Positions 10,019-20,071 are shown, numbered from the stretch's first letter. The stretch is DNA of 64,000 bases from Methylophilaceae bacterium (GCA_013141125.1 JABFRO010000001.1:744001-808000), one strand, 5' to 3'. The notes: generated by a model not told the origin, from the sequence alone. Numbers and translations are program-made.

Positions 10019-12368
10019 TCAAAGGAATCTGTGCGCCCTCTTTGCTCGTCACGTAAATCTCATTCAAAGCTTCCGGCCCCAGCTGAAACTCAGGCTTGGC
10101 CTCTAACACCACGCGATAAAGGTTGGACTGGGTGAAAATAGTAGAAACCAGACGCTGCCCAAAAGCGCTATACAAGGCACTATCAATGGCGGCTGTAGAA
10201 ACGCCCAAACGCGAAGCTGTTTGCCGATCAATATTGACGTAAGCTTGCAGACCCTGATCCTGTAAATCACTGGCAACATCGGCCAATTGTGGTTGTTGGT
10301 TAAGCTTCTCGACTAATTTTGGCACCCACAAACCTAATAATTTGGCATCAATATCCTTTAGCGTAAACTGGTATTGGGTACGACTTAAGCGGCTCTCAAT
10401 GGTTAAATCCTGTACAGGCTGCATATAGAGATGAATGCCGGAAACCTCAGCGAGCTTGGGCTGCAAACGCTGGATGATTTGCGACGCGGTTTCCGTCCGA
10501 GTTTCATGCGGTTTGAGGTTAATCAGAAAACGGCCGCTATTAAGCGTGAGATTCACACCATCAACGCCAATAAAAGATGAAACACTGTCTACTGCCGGGT
10601 CTTCAAGTATCACTTGCGCCAGCGCTTGTTGCCGCTCGGACATGGCGGCAAATGAAACCGATTGTGGTGCTTCGGAAATGCCCTGAATAATGCCGGTATC
10701 CTGCACCGGAAAAAATCCCTTGGGTACAAAAATATACAGCAGCACAGTTAACAACAACGTTGCCAGTGTTATCAACAAAAACAGTGGCTGGCGATCCAGC
10801 ACCCAGGTCAGCGCTCTGGCGTAGCGCGCAATAATACGATCAAAATAATGTCCAACAATGCGATCAAAACGGCTGCGCTCAGCTTCTGGCGTGTGATGTA
10901 ATAATTTGGCGCACATCATGGGGGTGAGCGTTAAGGACACGACGGCTGAAATCAGAATCGCCACCGCCAGCGTAATGGCAAATTCGCGGAACAAGCGCCC
11001 GACCACATCGCCCATAAAAAGCAATGGGATAAGCACAGCCAACAAGGAGACCGTTAATGAAATAATGGTAAAACCAATCTGCTTGGAGCCTTTTAGCGCC
11101 GCTTGCAACGGGCTTTCACCTTCCTCAATATAGCGCGAAATATTCTCGATCATCACGATGGCATCATCCACCACAAAACCGGTGGCAATGGTCAAGGCCA
11201 TCAGCGTCAGGTTGTTGATGCTGAATCCTGCCAGATACATGACGGCAAAGGTTCCAACCAATGACAAGGGTACGGCAACGGCGGGAATTACCGTGGCTGG
11301 AACGCTGCGCAGGAAGAGGAAAATCACCATCACCACCAACACCACCGCCAGCATTAATTCAAACTGCACATCATGCACCGAGGCGCGTATGGTCGTGGTG
11401 CGGTCACTTAACACTTCAACCTCAACGGATTCAGGCAGATTGGCCTGTAATTTAGGCAGCAATTGCTTAATTTTGTCGACCACTTCAATCACATTGGCAC
11501 CCGGCTGCCGCTGAATGTTAAGAAGTATTGCCGGCTTTTCGTTCGCCCAGGCCGCTAGACGTTTGTTCTCCGCCCCATCCACCAGTTCGGCCACATCACC
11601 CAATCGAATGGGAGCCCCATTGCGATAGGCAAGAATCAGCTCGCGATACTCCGCTACCGTTTTAAGCTGGTCATTGGCATCTATGGTGGAGGCCTGTGCC
11701 GGCCCATCAAAACTGCCTTTGGCCTGATTTACATTGGCTGCGCCTATAGAGATACGCACGTCTTCAATATTCAGATTATTGGCGGCCAGGGCTTTTGGGT
11801 TCACTTGTATGCGTATTGCAGGTCGCTGTCCACCACTCAGGCTAACCAGTCCAACTCCTGATATTTGAGATATTTTTTGCGCCAAACCGGTATCAATCGA
11901 ATCTTCCAGACTTGGTAACGGCAAGGTATCCGAGCTGATTGCCAGCGTCATCACCGGGGCATCGGCAGGGTTCACCTTGCTGTAAATTGGTGGCATCGGC
12001 AAATCGCCGGGCAGAAAACTGGTGGCGCGGTTGATGGCAGCCTGAACCTCCTGCTCTGCATTATCCAGCGACATATTCAAACTGAACTGCAAGGTAATCA
12101 CCGAAGCCCCGCCAGAGCTGGATGAGGACATCTGCTTAAGGCCGGATACTTGCCCGAATTGCCGTTCCAACGCGGCGGTAATGGATGAAGCCGTCACATC
12201 CGGGCTGGCGCCGGGATACAAGGTTGTCACCTGTATTGTTGGGTAATCCACTTCAGGCAAGGCTGAAAGCGGCAAAATGCGGTAGGCCAGTATGCCGGCC
12301 AGCAAAATGGCAATCATCAACAATGAAGTCGCCACTGGCCGCAAAATAAACAGACGAGATGGATTCAT
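9972..12368 (-). CDS. mdtB: RND permease MdtB-like, N-terminal part, frameshifted
   Basis: N-terminal three quarters of an RND permease, ending prematurely after [11 protein letters not shown] when the frame shifts. The start is taken at ATG 12368 ([17 protein letters not shown], the normal MdtB beginning); a GTG 15 bases upstream is the alternative. It contains the proton-relay helix ([21 protein letters not shown]) and most of both porter domains. The A7 run (minus strand; T7 at 9991-9997 on plus) with one A removed restores ...[17 protein letters not shown]... and a single protein of about 1043 residues from this ATG, the normal length. Either a true inactivating slip or a homopolymer sequencing error. 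The operon partners are intact, which favours error or a very recent mutation. Confidence 0.88.
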   Translation of the reverse strand: MNPSRLFILRPVATSLLMIAILLAGILAYRILPLSALPEVDYPTIQVTTLYPGASPDVTASSITAALERQFGQVSGLKQMSSSSSGGASVITLQFSLNMSLDNAEQEVQAAINRATSFLPGDLPMPPIYSKVNPADAPVMTLAISSDTLPLPSLEDSIDTGLAQKISQISGVGLVSLSGGQRPAIRIQVNPKALAANNLNIEDVRISIGAANVNQAKGSFDGPAQASTIDANDQLKTVAEYRELILAYRNGAPIRLGDVAELVDGAENKRLAAWANEKPAILLNIQRQPGANVIEVVDKIKQLLPKLQANLPESVEVEVLSDRTTTIRASVHDVQFELMLAVVLVVMVIFLFLRSVPATVIPAVAVPLSLVGTFAVMYLAGFSINNLTLMALTIATGFVVDDAIVMIENISRYIEEGESPLQAALKGSKQIGFTIISLTVSLLAVLIPLLFMGDVVGRLFREFAITLAVAILISAVVSLTLTPMMCAKLLHHTPEAERSRFDRIVGHYFDRIIARYARALTWVLDRQPLFLLITLATLLLTVLLYIFVPKGFFPVQDTGIIQGISEAPQSVSFAAMSERQQALAQVILEDPAVDSVSSFIGVDGVNLTLNSGRFLINLKPHETRTETASQIIQRLQPKLAEVSGIHLYMQPVQDLTIESRLSRTQYQFTLKDIDAKLLGLWVPKLVEKLNQQPQLADVASDLQDQGLQAYVNIDRQTASRLGVSTAAIDSALYSAFGQRLVSTIFTQSNLYRVVLEAKPEFQLGPEALNEIYVTSKEGAQIPLNAIASITEKNDFIGH

Positions 12369-12411
12369 GCTGATAGCTTGCACTTATATGTTATGCGAAT
12401 TTGTACGTAAC

Positions 12412-13752
12412 TCATTGCCCGGCTGACCGTTTTTGTCTGTCATTACCGGCACCAGCCTGCGGATGTCCTTCACCTCTCGCATCAGACCGACCTCCACGTC
12501 GTTTGCCAGCTCTGGAATCACCACCACCCGCATTTTCTTTACCCAGCTGCACTTTTGCACCCTCGCGTAGCTTGTCAGCCCCACTGGTTACCAGCAAATC
12601 TCCCACTGAAACGCCCCCCTCCACAGATGAGAACTCACCCTCAGTCACGATAACTTTAATCGGCTTCACTGTGACGCGCTGATCGCCCTGCACCTGATAA
12701 ACAAAAGTGCCTTGAGAACCGCGCTGTATGGCTGCATTAGGAATAACGGTTACATCTTTATTAACGCCCAGCAATACCCTGACATTGACAAACTGATTGG
12801 GAAACAGGCTTTCATCTTCATTGGCAAACTGGGCTTTCAGTTTCACCGTACCTGTCGTGGTATCAATCTGATTATCTGCACTTTGTAGAAAACCTTGCGC
12901 CAATTTGTTTTTCTGATCGCGGCCATAGACCTCAACAGGCAACTTTACACCTTTGCGCAAAGGCGCTAACACGGCGGCCAGATTATCCTGCGGGGTAGAA
13001 AAAACGACAGTAATTGGTTTTACCTCAGAAATACTCAATATACCGTTGGCATCGGATTGATGCACAATATTGCCAGCATCGACTTGACGCAAACCGACCC
13101 GACCACTGATGGGGGCGGTAATCCGCGCATACGTCAGCTGCAATCTGGCATTATCAATCTGGCTTTGATCAGTCTGAATCGTACCTTTATATTGGCTTAC
13201 AACGGAGTTTTGGGTCGCCACTTGTTGCTCAGGGGCAGAATCCTGATCCAACAGGGTTTTATAGCGCTCAAGATCCAGCTGGGCATTCTTCAACAAAGCC
13301 TGATCCTTGGCCAGCTGTCCTTGCGCCTGAGCCAATTGCACCTGATAAGGGCGCGGATCAATCTCCGCCAACAAATCACCCTGCTTTACATATTGACCTT
13401 CATTAAACAAAACACGCATTAATTGCCCATCAATACGTGTTCTGATAACCACATTACTGCGCGGCGTTACCGTCCCAATGGCATTGAGATAAACACTAAT
13501 ATCCGACTTTTTAGCAGCAACCGCTGAAACAGTCGCGGGACGTCGATTAGGATCTCTTTTTGTAGATTCAGCCGCTTTTGCATCCTGGGGTTTTGCATGA
13601 TTGCTGTAATATCGAAAGCCGAAAAAAACAAGCAACCCTATTGCCAGCACAATCAGGAATTTTTTAACCCAAGACTTATTTTTCGGCTCTCTCTGAACCA
13701 ACCCATCTTCTGGATTAGCATTAGTATTTGTCGTAGCTGGTTGTACTGCCAT
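12412..13752 (-). CDS. mdtA: RND efflux periplasmic adaptor, MdtA-like
   Basis: Membrane-fusion protein of 446 residues, first gene of the mdtABC-OMF operon. A cytoplasmic N-terminus with one membrane anchor (about residues 32-48, FLIVLAIGLLVFFGFRYY) leads into the barrel/lipoyl part (GTVTPRSNVVIRTRIDGQLMR; GQYVKQGDLLAEIDPRPYQ). An alpha-hairpin follows (about 135-205), then the second lipoyl half (YARITAPISGRVGLRQVDAGN). The C-terminal 35 residues are unusually Gly/Arg/Asp-rich (AGGGDSRAGKRRGGRSDARG) and look like a low-complexity tail. The permease start lies about 45 bp downstream. No two-component regulator such as BaeSR is adjacent. Confidence 0.93.
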   Translation of the reverse strand: MAVQPATTNTNANPEDGLVQREPKNKSWVKKFLIVLAIGLLVFFGFRYYSNHAKPQDAKAAESTKRDPNRRPATVSAVAAKKSDISVYLNAIGTVTPRSNVVIRTRIDGQLMRVLFNEGQYVKQGDLLAEIDPRPYQVQLAQAQGQLAKDQALLKNAQLDLERYKTLLDQDSAPEQQVATQNSVVSQYKGTIQTDQSQIDNARLQLTYARITAPISGRVGLRQVDAGNIVHQSDANGILSISEVKPITVVFSTPQDNLAAVLAPLRKGVKLPVEVYGRDQKNKLAQGFLQSADNQIDTTTGTVKLKAQFANEDESLFPNQFVNVRVLLGVNKDVTVIPNAAIQRGSQGTFVYQVQGDQRVTVKPIKVIVTEGEFSSVEGGVSVGDLLVTSGADKLREGAKVQLGKENAGGGDSRAGKRRGGRSDARGEGHPQAGAGNDRQKRSAGQ

Positions 13753-14297
13753 GATTCTCTTTCAAAATAAACTGCAAATTGCCTACATTAAAAATTGCAT
13801 ACATTAATAAATACTCACCATTCGTTTTAATAGCTTGTTACCTAGGCTTAAACGTGGTGCTTCAGAAGTAGCAGAAAAGCCGGAATCACCAAAATATAGG
13901 CTATCAAACAGCATCGGCCAATTACCAAAGCAAGCTACATGCCAGCAATATAGAATCAAGTGCTTAACAACCTGGGTTGCAATTAGGCTTAATTAACTGC
14001 TGAAATGAATGCAGAAAACTGTTGTCAAATCACCAGCACTGCATCACTTAAACTTGTGCTTTAACTACGCAACAATAGTAGATTGAATTCGTGCAGCTTC
14101 AAAAGGATTAAAACTTCTTGAATTAGTTCAGATTAGTCGATTGAACCTAATTGTTTAATAACCAGCTCATCAGAACCAAAACTGCTGATTTTCAAGCAAA
14201 ATTTACTTTCAAATAGGCATTAACTCAAAATCTGTAAATCTTTGTGACACGCTCGTAACCTTTTTGATAATGAGTTTGTTGTTGTAGGCACATTGCC
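13753..14297. other. AT-rich divergent intergenic region, no gene seen
   Basis: About 545 bp between the minus-strand efflux operon and the plus-strand hydrolase operon. No frame of note and no recognised RNA. It must hold the mdtA promoter; no sigma-54 match was found on the mdtA side. Confidence 0.5.
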
Positions 14298-14313
14298 TGG
14301 CGTAATCCTTGCT
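14298..14313 (+). promoter_or_regulatory. Putative sigma-54 promoter for MBL-arylsulfotransferase operon
   Basis: Reads TGGCGTAATCCTTGCT: TGGC and TTGCT blocks exact with 10 bases between GG and GC (9 of 12 fixed consensus positions). Expected start of transcription is near 14324, 25 bases ahead of the ATG at 14349. Confidence 0.5.
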
Positions 14314-14348
14314 ATGGGTAAATACCTTCAACTTATGAACTTAACACC

Positions 14349-15302
14349 ATGACTTCTACTCCATCGCGTATTTTTTCAAGCATAGTCGCATCTTTTTTAC
14401 TAGCGGGTTTGGCTCAAGCCGCAGATCAACCAGAACCTCTCAAAACTCCTCCTCCAGCTCGGCAAGCTATAGATTTCAGCAAAGTTGAAATCAAGACTAT
14501 CAAGATTGCCAATGACCTTTATGCACTGGAAGGCCAAGGCGGCAACATCACAGTATTAACCGGGGCAGATGGTGTGTTGGTTGTAGATTCCCAGTTTGCA
14601 CCACTGACGGAGAAGCTGGTAGCAGCCATCAAAAAGCTTTCCGACAAGCCTATTCGCTACTTAATCAATACCCATGTGCATGGCGATCACGTCGGCGGTA
14701 ACGAAAACTTTGCCAAGTTGGGTGCTACCATTATCGCCCGCGATCAAGTGCGTACCCGTTTGCTTCGCCCCAATCCAGCAGCTGATGGCACACCGGGTAA
14801 ACCAGCCCCTGCTTTGGCGTTACCAGTATTGACGTTTGACGGTGCAACTTCGTTACATTTCAATGGTGAAAGCGTGCGCTTGACACCTATACGCAACGCG
14901 CATACCGATGGCGACACCCTAGTCACTTTCCCCAAGCATGACGTGTTGGCCGTGGGCGATTATTTCCGCAGCGAAGGTTATCCGGTGGTTGATCTCACCA
15001 CCAAGGGCAGTTTGGCAGGTACGCTGGATGGCCTGGGTGCCACGATTGGCCGTGCCGGTGCCAATACCAAAATCATTCCCGGCCACGGCCAGATTGCCGA
15101 CCGCAAAGCATTAATCGCCCAGCGCGATCAGCTGATAGTAATACGCGACAAGGTAGCCGCACTGATTGCTCAAAACAAAACCATAGAAGAGGTCATCGCC
15201 GCCAAACCTACTGCCGAATTTGATGCACAAGTTCCCAAGGGTGCAGAATCCGCAGAGCGTTTTATCAAAATGCTCTATGCTGAAATCAAGGCTACACAAT
15301 AA
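14349..15302 (+). CDS. Periplasmic metallo-beta-lactamase-fold hydrolase
   Basis: A protein of 317 residues with a Sec signal (1-25, cleavage after AQA). The beta-lactamase-fold zinc motif HxHxDH is intact (H109, H111, D113, H114 in THVHGDHVGG). Further ligands are a downstream His (NAHTDGD, about residue 191), the Asp in AVGDYF and the final His in IPGHGQ. This is the secreted class resembling subclass-B-like and quinoprotein-associated hydrolases rather than a proven beta-lactamase. Its stop codon overlaps the ATG of the arylsulfotransferase-like gene (TAATG), so the two are translationally coupled. The pairing hints at hydrolysis of an ester or conjugate handled by the next enzyme; the substrate is not known. 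Confidence 0.9.
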   Translation: MTSTPSRIFSSIVASFLLAGLAQAADQPEPLKTPPPARQAIDFSKVEIKTIKIANDLYALEGQGGNITVLTGADGVLVVDSQFAPLTEKLVAAIKKLSDKPIRYLINTHVHGDHVGGNENFAKLGATIIARDQVRTRLLRPNPAADGTPGKPAPALALPVLTFDGATSLHFNGESVRLTPIRNAHTDGDTLVTFPKHDVLAVGDYFRSEGYPVVDLTTKGSLAGTLDGLGATIGRAGANTKIIPGHGQIADRKALIAQRDQLIVIRDKVAALIAQNKTIEEVIAAKPTAEFDAQVPKGAESAERFIKMLYAEIKATQ

Positions 15303-16720
15303 TGTCAGCGGCAAAAACCATGCTGCAGCGCAATTTGGCACGCTTATCGGTCTTGCTGGGCGCTTTGATGGCGGCCTCCGCCATCGCGCAGCCCAGTGTT
15401 TATCCCACCGGCGTGACGCGCTATGACCCGAGCAAAGCCTATAACAGCTATGTGCTATTTGCCGGACAGGATAAAAAAACGCATTTGATTGACCTCAATG
15501 GTAACGAAGTGCACCAGTGGAAATTCAATGGCTTTCCGCCGGTGTTGCTTGATCCGCAGCTGGTAGGCGGCAAGCGCGGCCATGTGCTGGTGCAGCTTGC
15601 CGGAGAAACCGGTGGCCGCGCCAATGGTGCTGAAAGCCAATCCATAGGCGAAGTGGATTGGGATAGCAAAGTGGTGTGGCGCTGGGGCGGCGCGCAAGCG
15701 CAGGATGCTTATGCCAGCCCTGGCACCAGTACCGATGCCAGCAGCTATGGCACGGCTATACGCCAGCACCATGACTGGCGCAGGCTGCCCAATGGCAATA
15801 CCGTAATTCTGGTCAATTATGTGCGGCCGGTGAGCGGTTTTAAAGCGGAAAAGCTGCTGGAAGATGCCATTTATGAAGTCAACCCCAAGGGTGAAGTGGT
15901 GTGGAAATGGTCAGCTTTCGACCATTTGAATGAATTTGGCTTTAGTGAAGCTTCGTTAAAGCTGATTCGTGAAGGACTCAGCCGCAACGATAAAACCCAG
16001 CCCATTGATTATCTGCATTTCAATAATATGTCTGTCGTCGGCCCGAACAAATGGTTTGATGCCGGTGATGCACGCTTTAATCCTGACAACTTGCTAATTG
16101 ATTCGCGCGAAGCTAATTTTACGGCAATCATCGACAAGAAGTCCGGCAACATTGTGTGGCGCATAGGCCCGGATTACGAGCCATCAGCGGGTGCCAACAA
16201 GTTGCCGCGTGCAGTGGATCAGATTGTAGGCCAGCACGATGCGCACATTATTCCCAAAGGGCTGCCCGGAGCGGGAAATCTGCTGGTGTTTGATAATCAG
16301 GGGGAAGCCGGTTATCCCGCAGCGCGTTTGGCAACGCAGCCCGGCTCGCGCGTGCTGGAAATTGATCCGGTGAAAAAGGAAATCGTCTGGCAATACACCG
16401 GGGTCAATTCCGGTCGCCCGGTCTACAGTTTCCACAGCTCATATATCAGCAGCGCGCGGCGTTTGCCCAACGGTAATACGCTGGTGGATGAAGGCATGAA
16501 TGGGCGTTTTTTCCAGATCACCGCCAAGGGTGAAATCGTCTGGGAATACATCAGCCCCTATTTCAGCCAGCCACGCGCGGATGATCCATTTCAGGTATCA
16601 AACAACACGGTTTATCGTGCGCAACCGGTGCCTTATGATTGGGTGCCAGCGGGCACGCCACATTCCGAGAAACCAGTGCAGGTGCCGGATATTACGCAAT
16701 ACCGTATCCCTGCCAATTAA
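15302..16720 (+). CDS. Arylsulfotransferase (ASST)-like periplasmic protein
   Basis: A protein of 472 residues with a Sec signal (to about residue 29, ASAIAQ). The body is a six-bladed-propeller ASST-type sequence: repeated blades of the form NGNEVHQWKFNGFPP, KSGNIVWRIGPDYEP, VKKEIVWQYTGVNSG and KGEIVWEYISPYF. His-rich active-site-like segments are RQHHDWRRLPNGNT, IVGQHDAHIIPKG and VYSFHSSYISSARRLPNGNT. PAPS-independent ASST enzymes move sulfate between phenolic compounds in the periplasm through a His; which His serves here was not assigned. The gene is coupled to the upstream hydrolase and followed by a terminator. A related non-catalytic propeller cannot be excluded. Confidence 0.85.
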   Translation: MSAAKTMLQRNLARLSVLLGALMAASAIAQPSVYPTGVTRYDPSKAYNSYVLFAGQDKKTHLIDLNGNEVHQWKFNGFPPVLLDPQLVGGKRGHVLVQLAGETGGRANGAESQSIGEVDWDSKVVWRWGGAQAQDAYASPGTSTDASSYGTAIRQHHDWRRLPNGNTVILVNYVRPVSGFKAEKLLEDAIYEVNPKGEVVWKWSAFDHLNEFGFSEASLKLIREGLSRNDKTQPIDYLHFNNMSVVGPNKWFDAGDARFNPDNLLIDSREANFTAIIDKKSGNIVWRIGPDYEPSAGANKLPRAVDQIVGQHDAHIIPKGLPGAGNLLVFDNQGEAGYPAARLATQPGSRVLEIDPVKKEIVWQYTGVNSGRPVYSFHSSYISSARRLPNGNTLVDEGMNGRFFQITAKGEIVWEYISPYFSQPRADDPFQVSNNTVYRAQPVPYDWVPAGTPHSEKPVQVPDITQYRIPAN

Positions 16721-16738
16721 TCCGACTAACATTAATCA

Positions 16739-16769
16739 ACGCCAAAGCTTCTTAACTTTGGCGTTTTTA
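16739..16769 (+). terminator. Rho-independent terminator after the ASST-like gene
   Basis: Nine-base perfect stem ACGCCAAAG / CTTTGGCGT (16739-16747 and 16756-16764) with an 8-base loop, followed by TTTTAT. It separates the MBL-ASST pair from the sulfatase, although read-through is possible because no clear promoter lies in the 25 bases that remain. Confidence 0.8.
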
Positions 16770-16791
16770 TATATCGAGTTTTTAAATCACC

Positions 16792-18213
16792 ATGCCTACT
16801 TTCAATAAAAACCGTCGCCGCATGTTAGGCGGAATCTCAGCTTTATCACTGGCGTCCTTGTCCGGTATTTCCAGTTTAACTTTTGCTGAAGATAAAAAAG
16901 ACAAGCCCAATATTATCTTCATCCTGGCTGATGATCTCGGTTATGGCGATTTAAGCATTTACGGTCAAACCGATTTTCAAACGCCTAACCTCGATCAGCT
17001 GGCACAGCAAGGGCTGCGCTTGACTCAGGCTTATGCCAATTCGGCAGTGTGCTCCGCCACCCGTTTTGGCTTGATAACCGGGCGTTATCAATACCGTTTG
17101 CGTGGCGGTCTGGAGGAACCTATTGCAGGCGCTTCCGATAGCATAGGCTTGCCACCTACACACCCAACGCTGCCCTCACTCCTGAAGAAAAACGGCTATG
17201 CCACGGCCTTGTTCGGCAAATGGCATTTAGGCTCCCTGCCCAATTTCAGCCCGCTCAAAAGCGGTTACGATGAGTTTTTTGGCAATTACGGCGGTGCTAT
17301 CGACTATTTCACCCACAAGCCCAACGTTGGCGAAAATATCAAAGAGGATTTATTTGAAGGCGAAGTGCCGGTACACAAGGTAGGCTATTACACCGATTTG
17401 CTGGCGGAGCGCGCGGTTGAATATGTCAGTAAACAATCTTCTACACAACCTTTTTTCCTGTCGCTGCATTTCACCGCCCCGCATTGGCCATGGGAAGGCC
17501 CCAAAGATGAGGCTACTTCGCGTGAAATCAGTAATCTGTTTCATTATGACGGCGGTAATCTGGCCACCTACGCCAAGATGGTGACCGCACTGGATACGGC
17601 GATTGGCCGCGTGTTGCAAACGTTGGCCGCGCGCGGTCTGGATAAAAATACCATTGTGGTTTTTACCAGCGATAACGGTGGCGAGCGCTTTTCCAAAACC
17701 TGGCCATTTACCGGTCAGAAAACCGAGTTACTGGAAGGTGGCTTGCGCATCCCGGCCATTGTGCGCTGGCCAGCCAGAATCAAAGCAGCGCAAGTGACGC
17801 AGCAAGTGGCCATCAGCATGGACTGGCTGCCAACGCTGCTCGCCGCTGCTGGTGGCGCGCCGGATGCCGCTTATGCGCCCGATGGTGAAAACCTGTTGTC
17901 AGTGATTTTAGGTACTGCTCCAGTTCACCCGCGCACCCTGTTCTGGCGTTACAAAGCCAATAAACAGGGTGCGGTGCGTGCGGGCAACTGGAAGTATTTG
18001 AAAATCGCCGACAATGAATTTTTATTCGATGTAGTCAACGATCAGCGCGAACGCGCCAATCTGGCGCAGAAAAATCCTGAAATTTTCAATCAGTTGAAAC
18101 AACAGTGGGCGGCTTGGGATGCCTCCATGTTGCCGATTACGGCCGATGTACGCACCCATGCCGTGGATGGCAAAGTGCAGGCGGATCGTTATCGTACCTT
18201 GATTAATGAGTGA
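16792..18213 (+). CDS. Type I sulfatase (formylglycine-dependent), exported
   Basis: Sulfatase of 473 residues. The N-terminus has a Tat-like signal (NKNRRRMLGG at 6-15, then a hydrophobic run to about residue 32). The start of the fold, PNIIFILADDLGYGDLSIYG, includes the metal-binding D47/D48. The modification site is C87-S-A-T-R91, that is C-x-A-x-R rather than the common C-x-P-x-R, to be converted to formylglycine by FGE or an anSME-type radical-SAM enzyme; neither maturase is in the window. Later blocks are the usual FGKWHLG, LHFTAPHWPW and VFTSDNGGERF. It hydrolyses a sulfate ester in the periplasm; the substrate is unknown. It lies 20 bp ahead of the SoxC-like gene. Confidence 0.93.
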   Translation: MPTFNKNRRRMLGGISALSLASLSGISSLTFAEDKKDKPNIIFILADDLGYGDLSIYGQTDFQTPNLDQLAQQGLRLTQAYANSAVCSATRFGLITGRYQYRLRGGLEEPIAGASDSIGLPPTHPTLPSLLKKNGYATALFGKWHLGSLPNFSPLKSGYDEFFGNYGGAIDYFTHKPNVGENIKEDLFEGEVPVHKVGYYTDLLAERAVEYVSKQSSTQPFFLSLHFTAPHWPWEGPKDEATSREISNLFHYDGGNLATYAKMVTALDTAIGRVLQTLAARGLDKNTIVVFTSDNGGERFSKTWPFTGQKTELLEGGLRIPAIVRWPARIKAAQVTQQVAISMDWLPTLLAAAGGAPDAAYAPDGENLLSVILGTAPVHPRTLFWRYKANKQGAVRAGNWKYLKIADNEFLFDVVNDQRERANLAQKNPEIFNQLKQQWAAWDASMLPITADVRTHAVDGKVQADRYRTLINE

Positions 18214-18234
18214 TGGGCGCAGTTAACTTTCAAG

Positions 18235-19527
18235 ATGAAAGAAAACCACATGAAACAAAAAACCAAGCTAATTAACCCTTTGCAAGAAATCCCTACCACC
18301 AGCCGCAGGCAGTTTTTGTTGTGCTCAGCCGCGCTGGGTGGCGCTGCTTTGACTGCCGCAGCACCCGCACGCGCAGGCACGGAAAACCTGAGCATACCGG
18401 CCTGGAGCAAGCGATCCGGCGACCCGGTGCTATGGCATCCCTACGGCCAACCTTCCGCACAGCAAAGCCATGTAGTGCGCCGTACGCTACCTGGTGCGCC
18501 TGTCCCCGGTGCAGGTGCTTCCTGGACACCGCTACAAAATCTGCACGGCAACATCACGCCCAATGGGCTGGTGTTTGAGCGTCATCATGCCGGTATTCCC
18601 AATATCGATGCCGCCCTGCATAGACTGGTGATTCATGGTCTGGTAAAGCAGCCTTTATTGCTGACTATGGATGACTTGCTGCGCTTTCCCGCCGTGTCGC
18701 GTATTCATTTTTTGGAGTGTTCCGGTAACACTTCGCGTGAATGGCGTGCTCCAGTTAGCAACTCAGTGCAATTCAGTCATGGCTTGTTGTCCAATTGTGA
18801 ATGGACAGGCGTACGCCTTTCCACTGTGCTCGATGAAGCGGGAGTATTGCCCGCCGCACAATGGCTATTGGCAGAAGGTGCGGATGCGGCGGGTGTTTCA
18901 CGTAGCATTCCATTGGCAAAAGCATTTGAAGATGCGCTGTTGGTCTACGCGCAGAATGGTGAAATGTTGCGTCCAGAACAAGGTTATCCGCTAAGGCTAT
19001 TGCTACCGGGCTGGGAAGGTAATATGAGCATTAAATGGCTGCGCCGATTGAAAGTAGCCGACAAACCCTTCTTTGCACGCAATGAAACGTCAAAATATAC
19101 CGATCTGCTGCCGGATGGTACTTCACGCATATTCAGCTTTGGCATGGATGCAAAATCCGTGATTACCTATCCGTCACCCGACCACAAGCTGCGCGACAAG
19201 GGCTTTTATGAAATTTCCGGTCTGGCCTGGACGGGGCAAGGGCGTATCAAGCGTGTGGATGTTTCCACTGATGGTGGTAAAAGCTGGCGTGAAGCGCGGC
19301 TGGATGGCGTGGTGCTGGATAGGGCACTCACCCGTTTCCGCATAGACTGGCAATGGGATGGTGGCCCCGCCACCTTGCAAAGCCGCGCCATTGACGAGAC
19401 CGGCTATGTGCAGCCCACTTTGCAACAACTGATTGCCAAGCGCGGCCTCAATTCGGCTTATCACAATAACGCCATTCAAAGCTGGGCTGTGGCAGCTGAC
19501 GGGAGTATCAAAAATGTCCATGTTTAA
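18235..19527 (+). CDS. SoxC/SorA-like sulfite dehydrogenase, molybdopterin subunit
   Basis: Sulfite-oxidase-family molybdoenzyme of 430 residues. A Tat signal (TTSRRQFLLCSAALGG, RR at 24-25) fits export with the folded cofactor. The Moco-ligating Cys is C162 in FLECSGNTSREW; the C-terminal dimerisation domain carries VDVSTDGGKSWREARL. Sequence style is closer to SoxC than to YedY. An internal ATG at 18250 is an alternative start. The next gene, a cytochrome c, overlaps it by 14 bases, so the pair is probably an electron-donating SoxCD/SorAB-like complex oxidising sulfite or a sulfane-sulfur intermediate. SoxXAYZB are not in the window. It follows the sulfatase in the same direction. Confidence 0.88.
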   Translation: MKENHMKQKTKLINPLQEIPTTSRRQFLLCSAALGGAALTAAAPARAGTENLSIPAWSKRSGDPVLWHPYGQPSAQQSHVVRRTLPGAPVPGAGASWTPLQNLHGNITPNGLVFERHHAGIPNIDAALHRLVIHGLVKQPLLLTMDDLLRFPAVSRIHFLECSGNTSREWRAPVSNSVQFSHGLLSNCEWTGVRLSTVLDEAGVLPAAQWLLAEGADAAGVSRSIPLAKAFEDALLVYAQNGEMLRPEQGYPLRLLLPGWEGNMSIKWLRRLKVADKPFFARNETSKYTDLLPDGTSRIFSFGMDAKSVITYPSPDHKLRDKGFYEISGLAWTGQGRIKRVDVSTDGGKSWREARLDGVVLDRALTRFRIDWQWDGGPATLQSRAIDETGYVQPTLQQLIAKRGLNSAYHNNAIQSWAVAADGSIKNVHV

Positions 19528-20071
19528 GGTTGTAAAAAGTTTGATGGTGATGTGCGCACTAGTGAATTTACCTGCCCATGCTGGCGTTTATGGTTTGGGT
19601 AAACCTATTAGTGAACACGCGGTGGCTGCCTGGAATATCGACATTAATCCAGCCGGTGATGGTTTACCGTCCGGCAGTGGTTCGGTGGCACAAGGGCAGC
19701 CGATTTATGCGGCCAAATGCGCCAGCTGCCATGGAGCCAAAGGCGAAGGTAAACCGGCGGATGTGCTGGTGGGCGGCATAGGCAGCTTGAAGAATGATAA
19801 ACCTCTCAAAACCGTTGGCAGCTTTTGGCCTTATGCGGCACCGATTTATGATTTTATCTACCGCGCCATGCCTTATAACGAACCGCAAAGTCTGAGTGCC
19901 ACAGAGGTGTATGCGGTCACCGCTTATTTGCTGTTTCTGAATGGTATTGTGCCAGCGGAAACCACGCTGGATGCCAAAAGTTTACCTCTGGTACAAATGC
20001 CCAATCGCAACGGTTTTGTCAGTGATGTGCGACCGGACGTGGTGAATATGCCTTGTCTCAAATGTTATTAA
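19514..20071 (+). CDS. c-type cytochrome, partner of the SoxC-like dehydrogenase
   Basis: Monoheme cytochrome of 185 residues. The start at ATG 19514 is chosen because it gives a Sec signal (residues 1-23, cleavage after AHA); longer frames upstream have no signal. The heme site is C69-A-S-C-H73 in KCASCHGAKGEG, and the likely axial Met is in YRAMPYNEPQSLS. There is no second CxxCH; the C-terminal MPCLKCY is only a CxxC. The start overlaps the end of the SoxC-like gene. It presumably carries electrons from the molybdenum subunit to the respiratory chain. The single heme makes it more SorB-like than the diheme SoxD of Paracoccus. Confidence 0.9.
   Translation: MSMFKVVKSLMVMCALVNLPAHAGVYGLGKPISEHAVAAWNIDINPAGDGLPSGSGSVAQGQPIYAAKCASCHGAKGEGKPADVLVGGIGSLKNDKPLKTVGSFWPYAAPIYDFIYRAMPYNEPQSLSATEVYAVTAYLLFLNGIVPAETTLDAKSLPLVQMPNRNGFVSDVRPDVVNMPCLKCY

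Noticed and set aside
19433-19513. A longer start for the cytochrome c
   Set aside because: The extra 27 residues come from the end of the SoxC-like gene in another frame, and only the start at 19514 yields a signal peptide.
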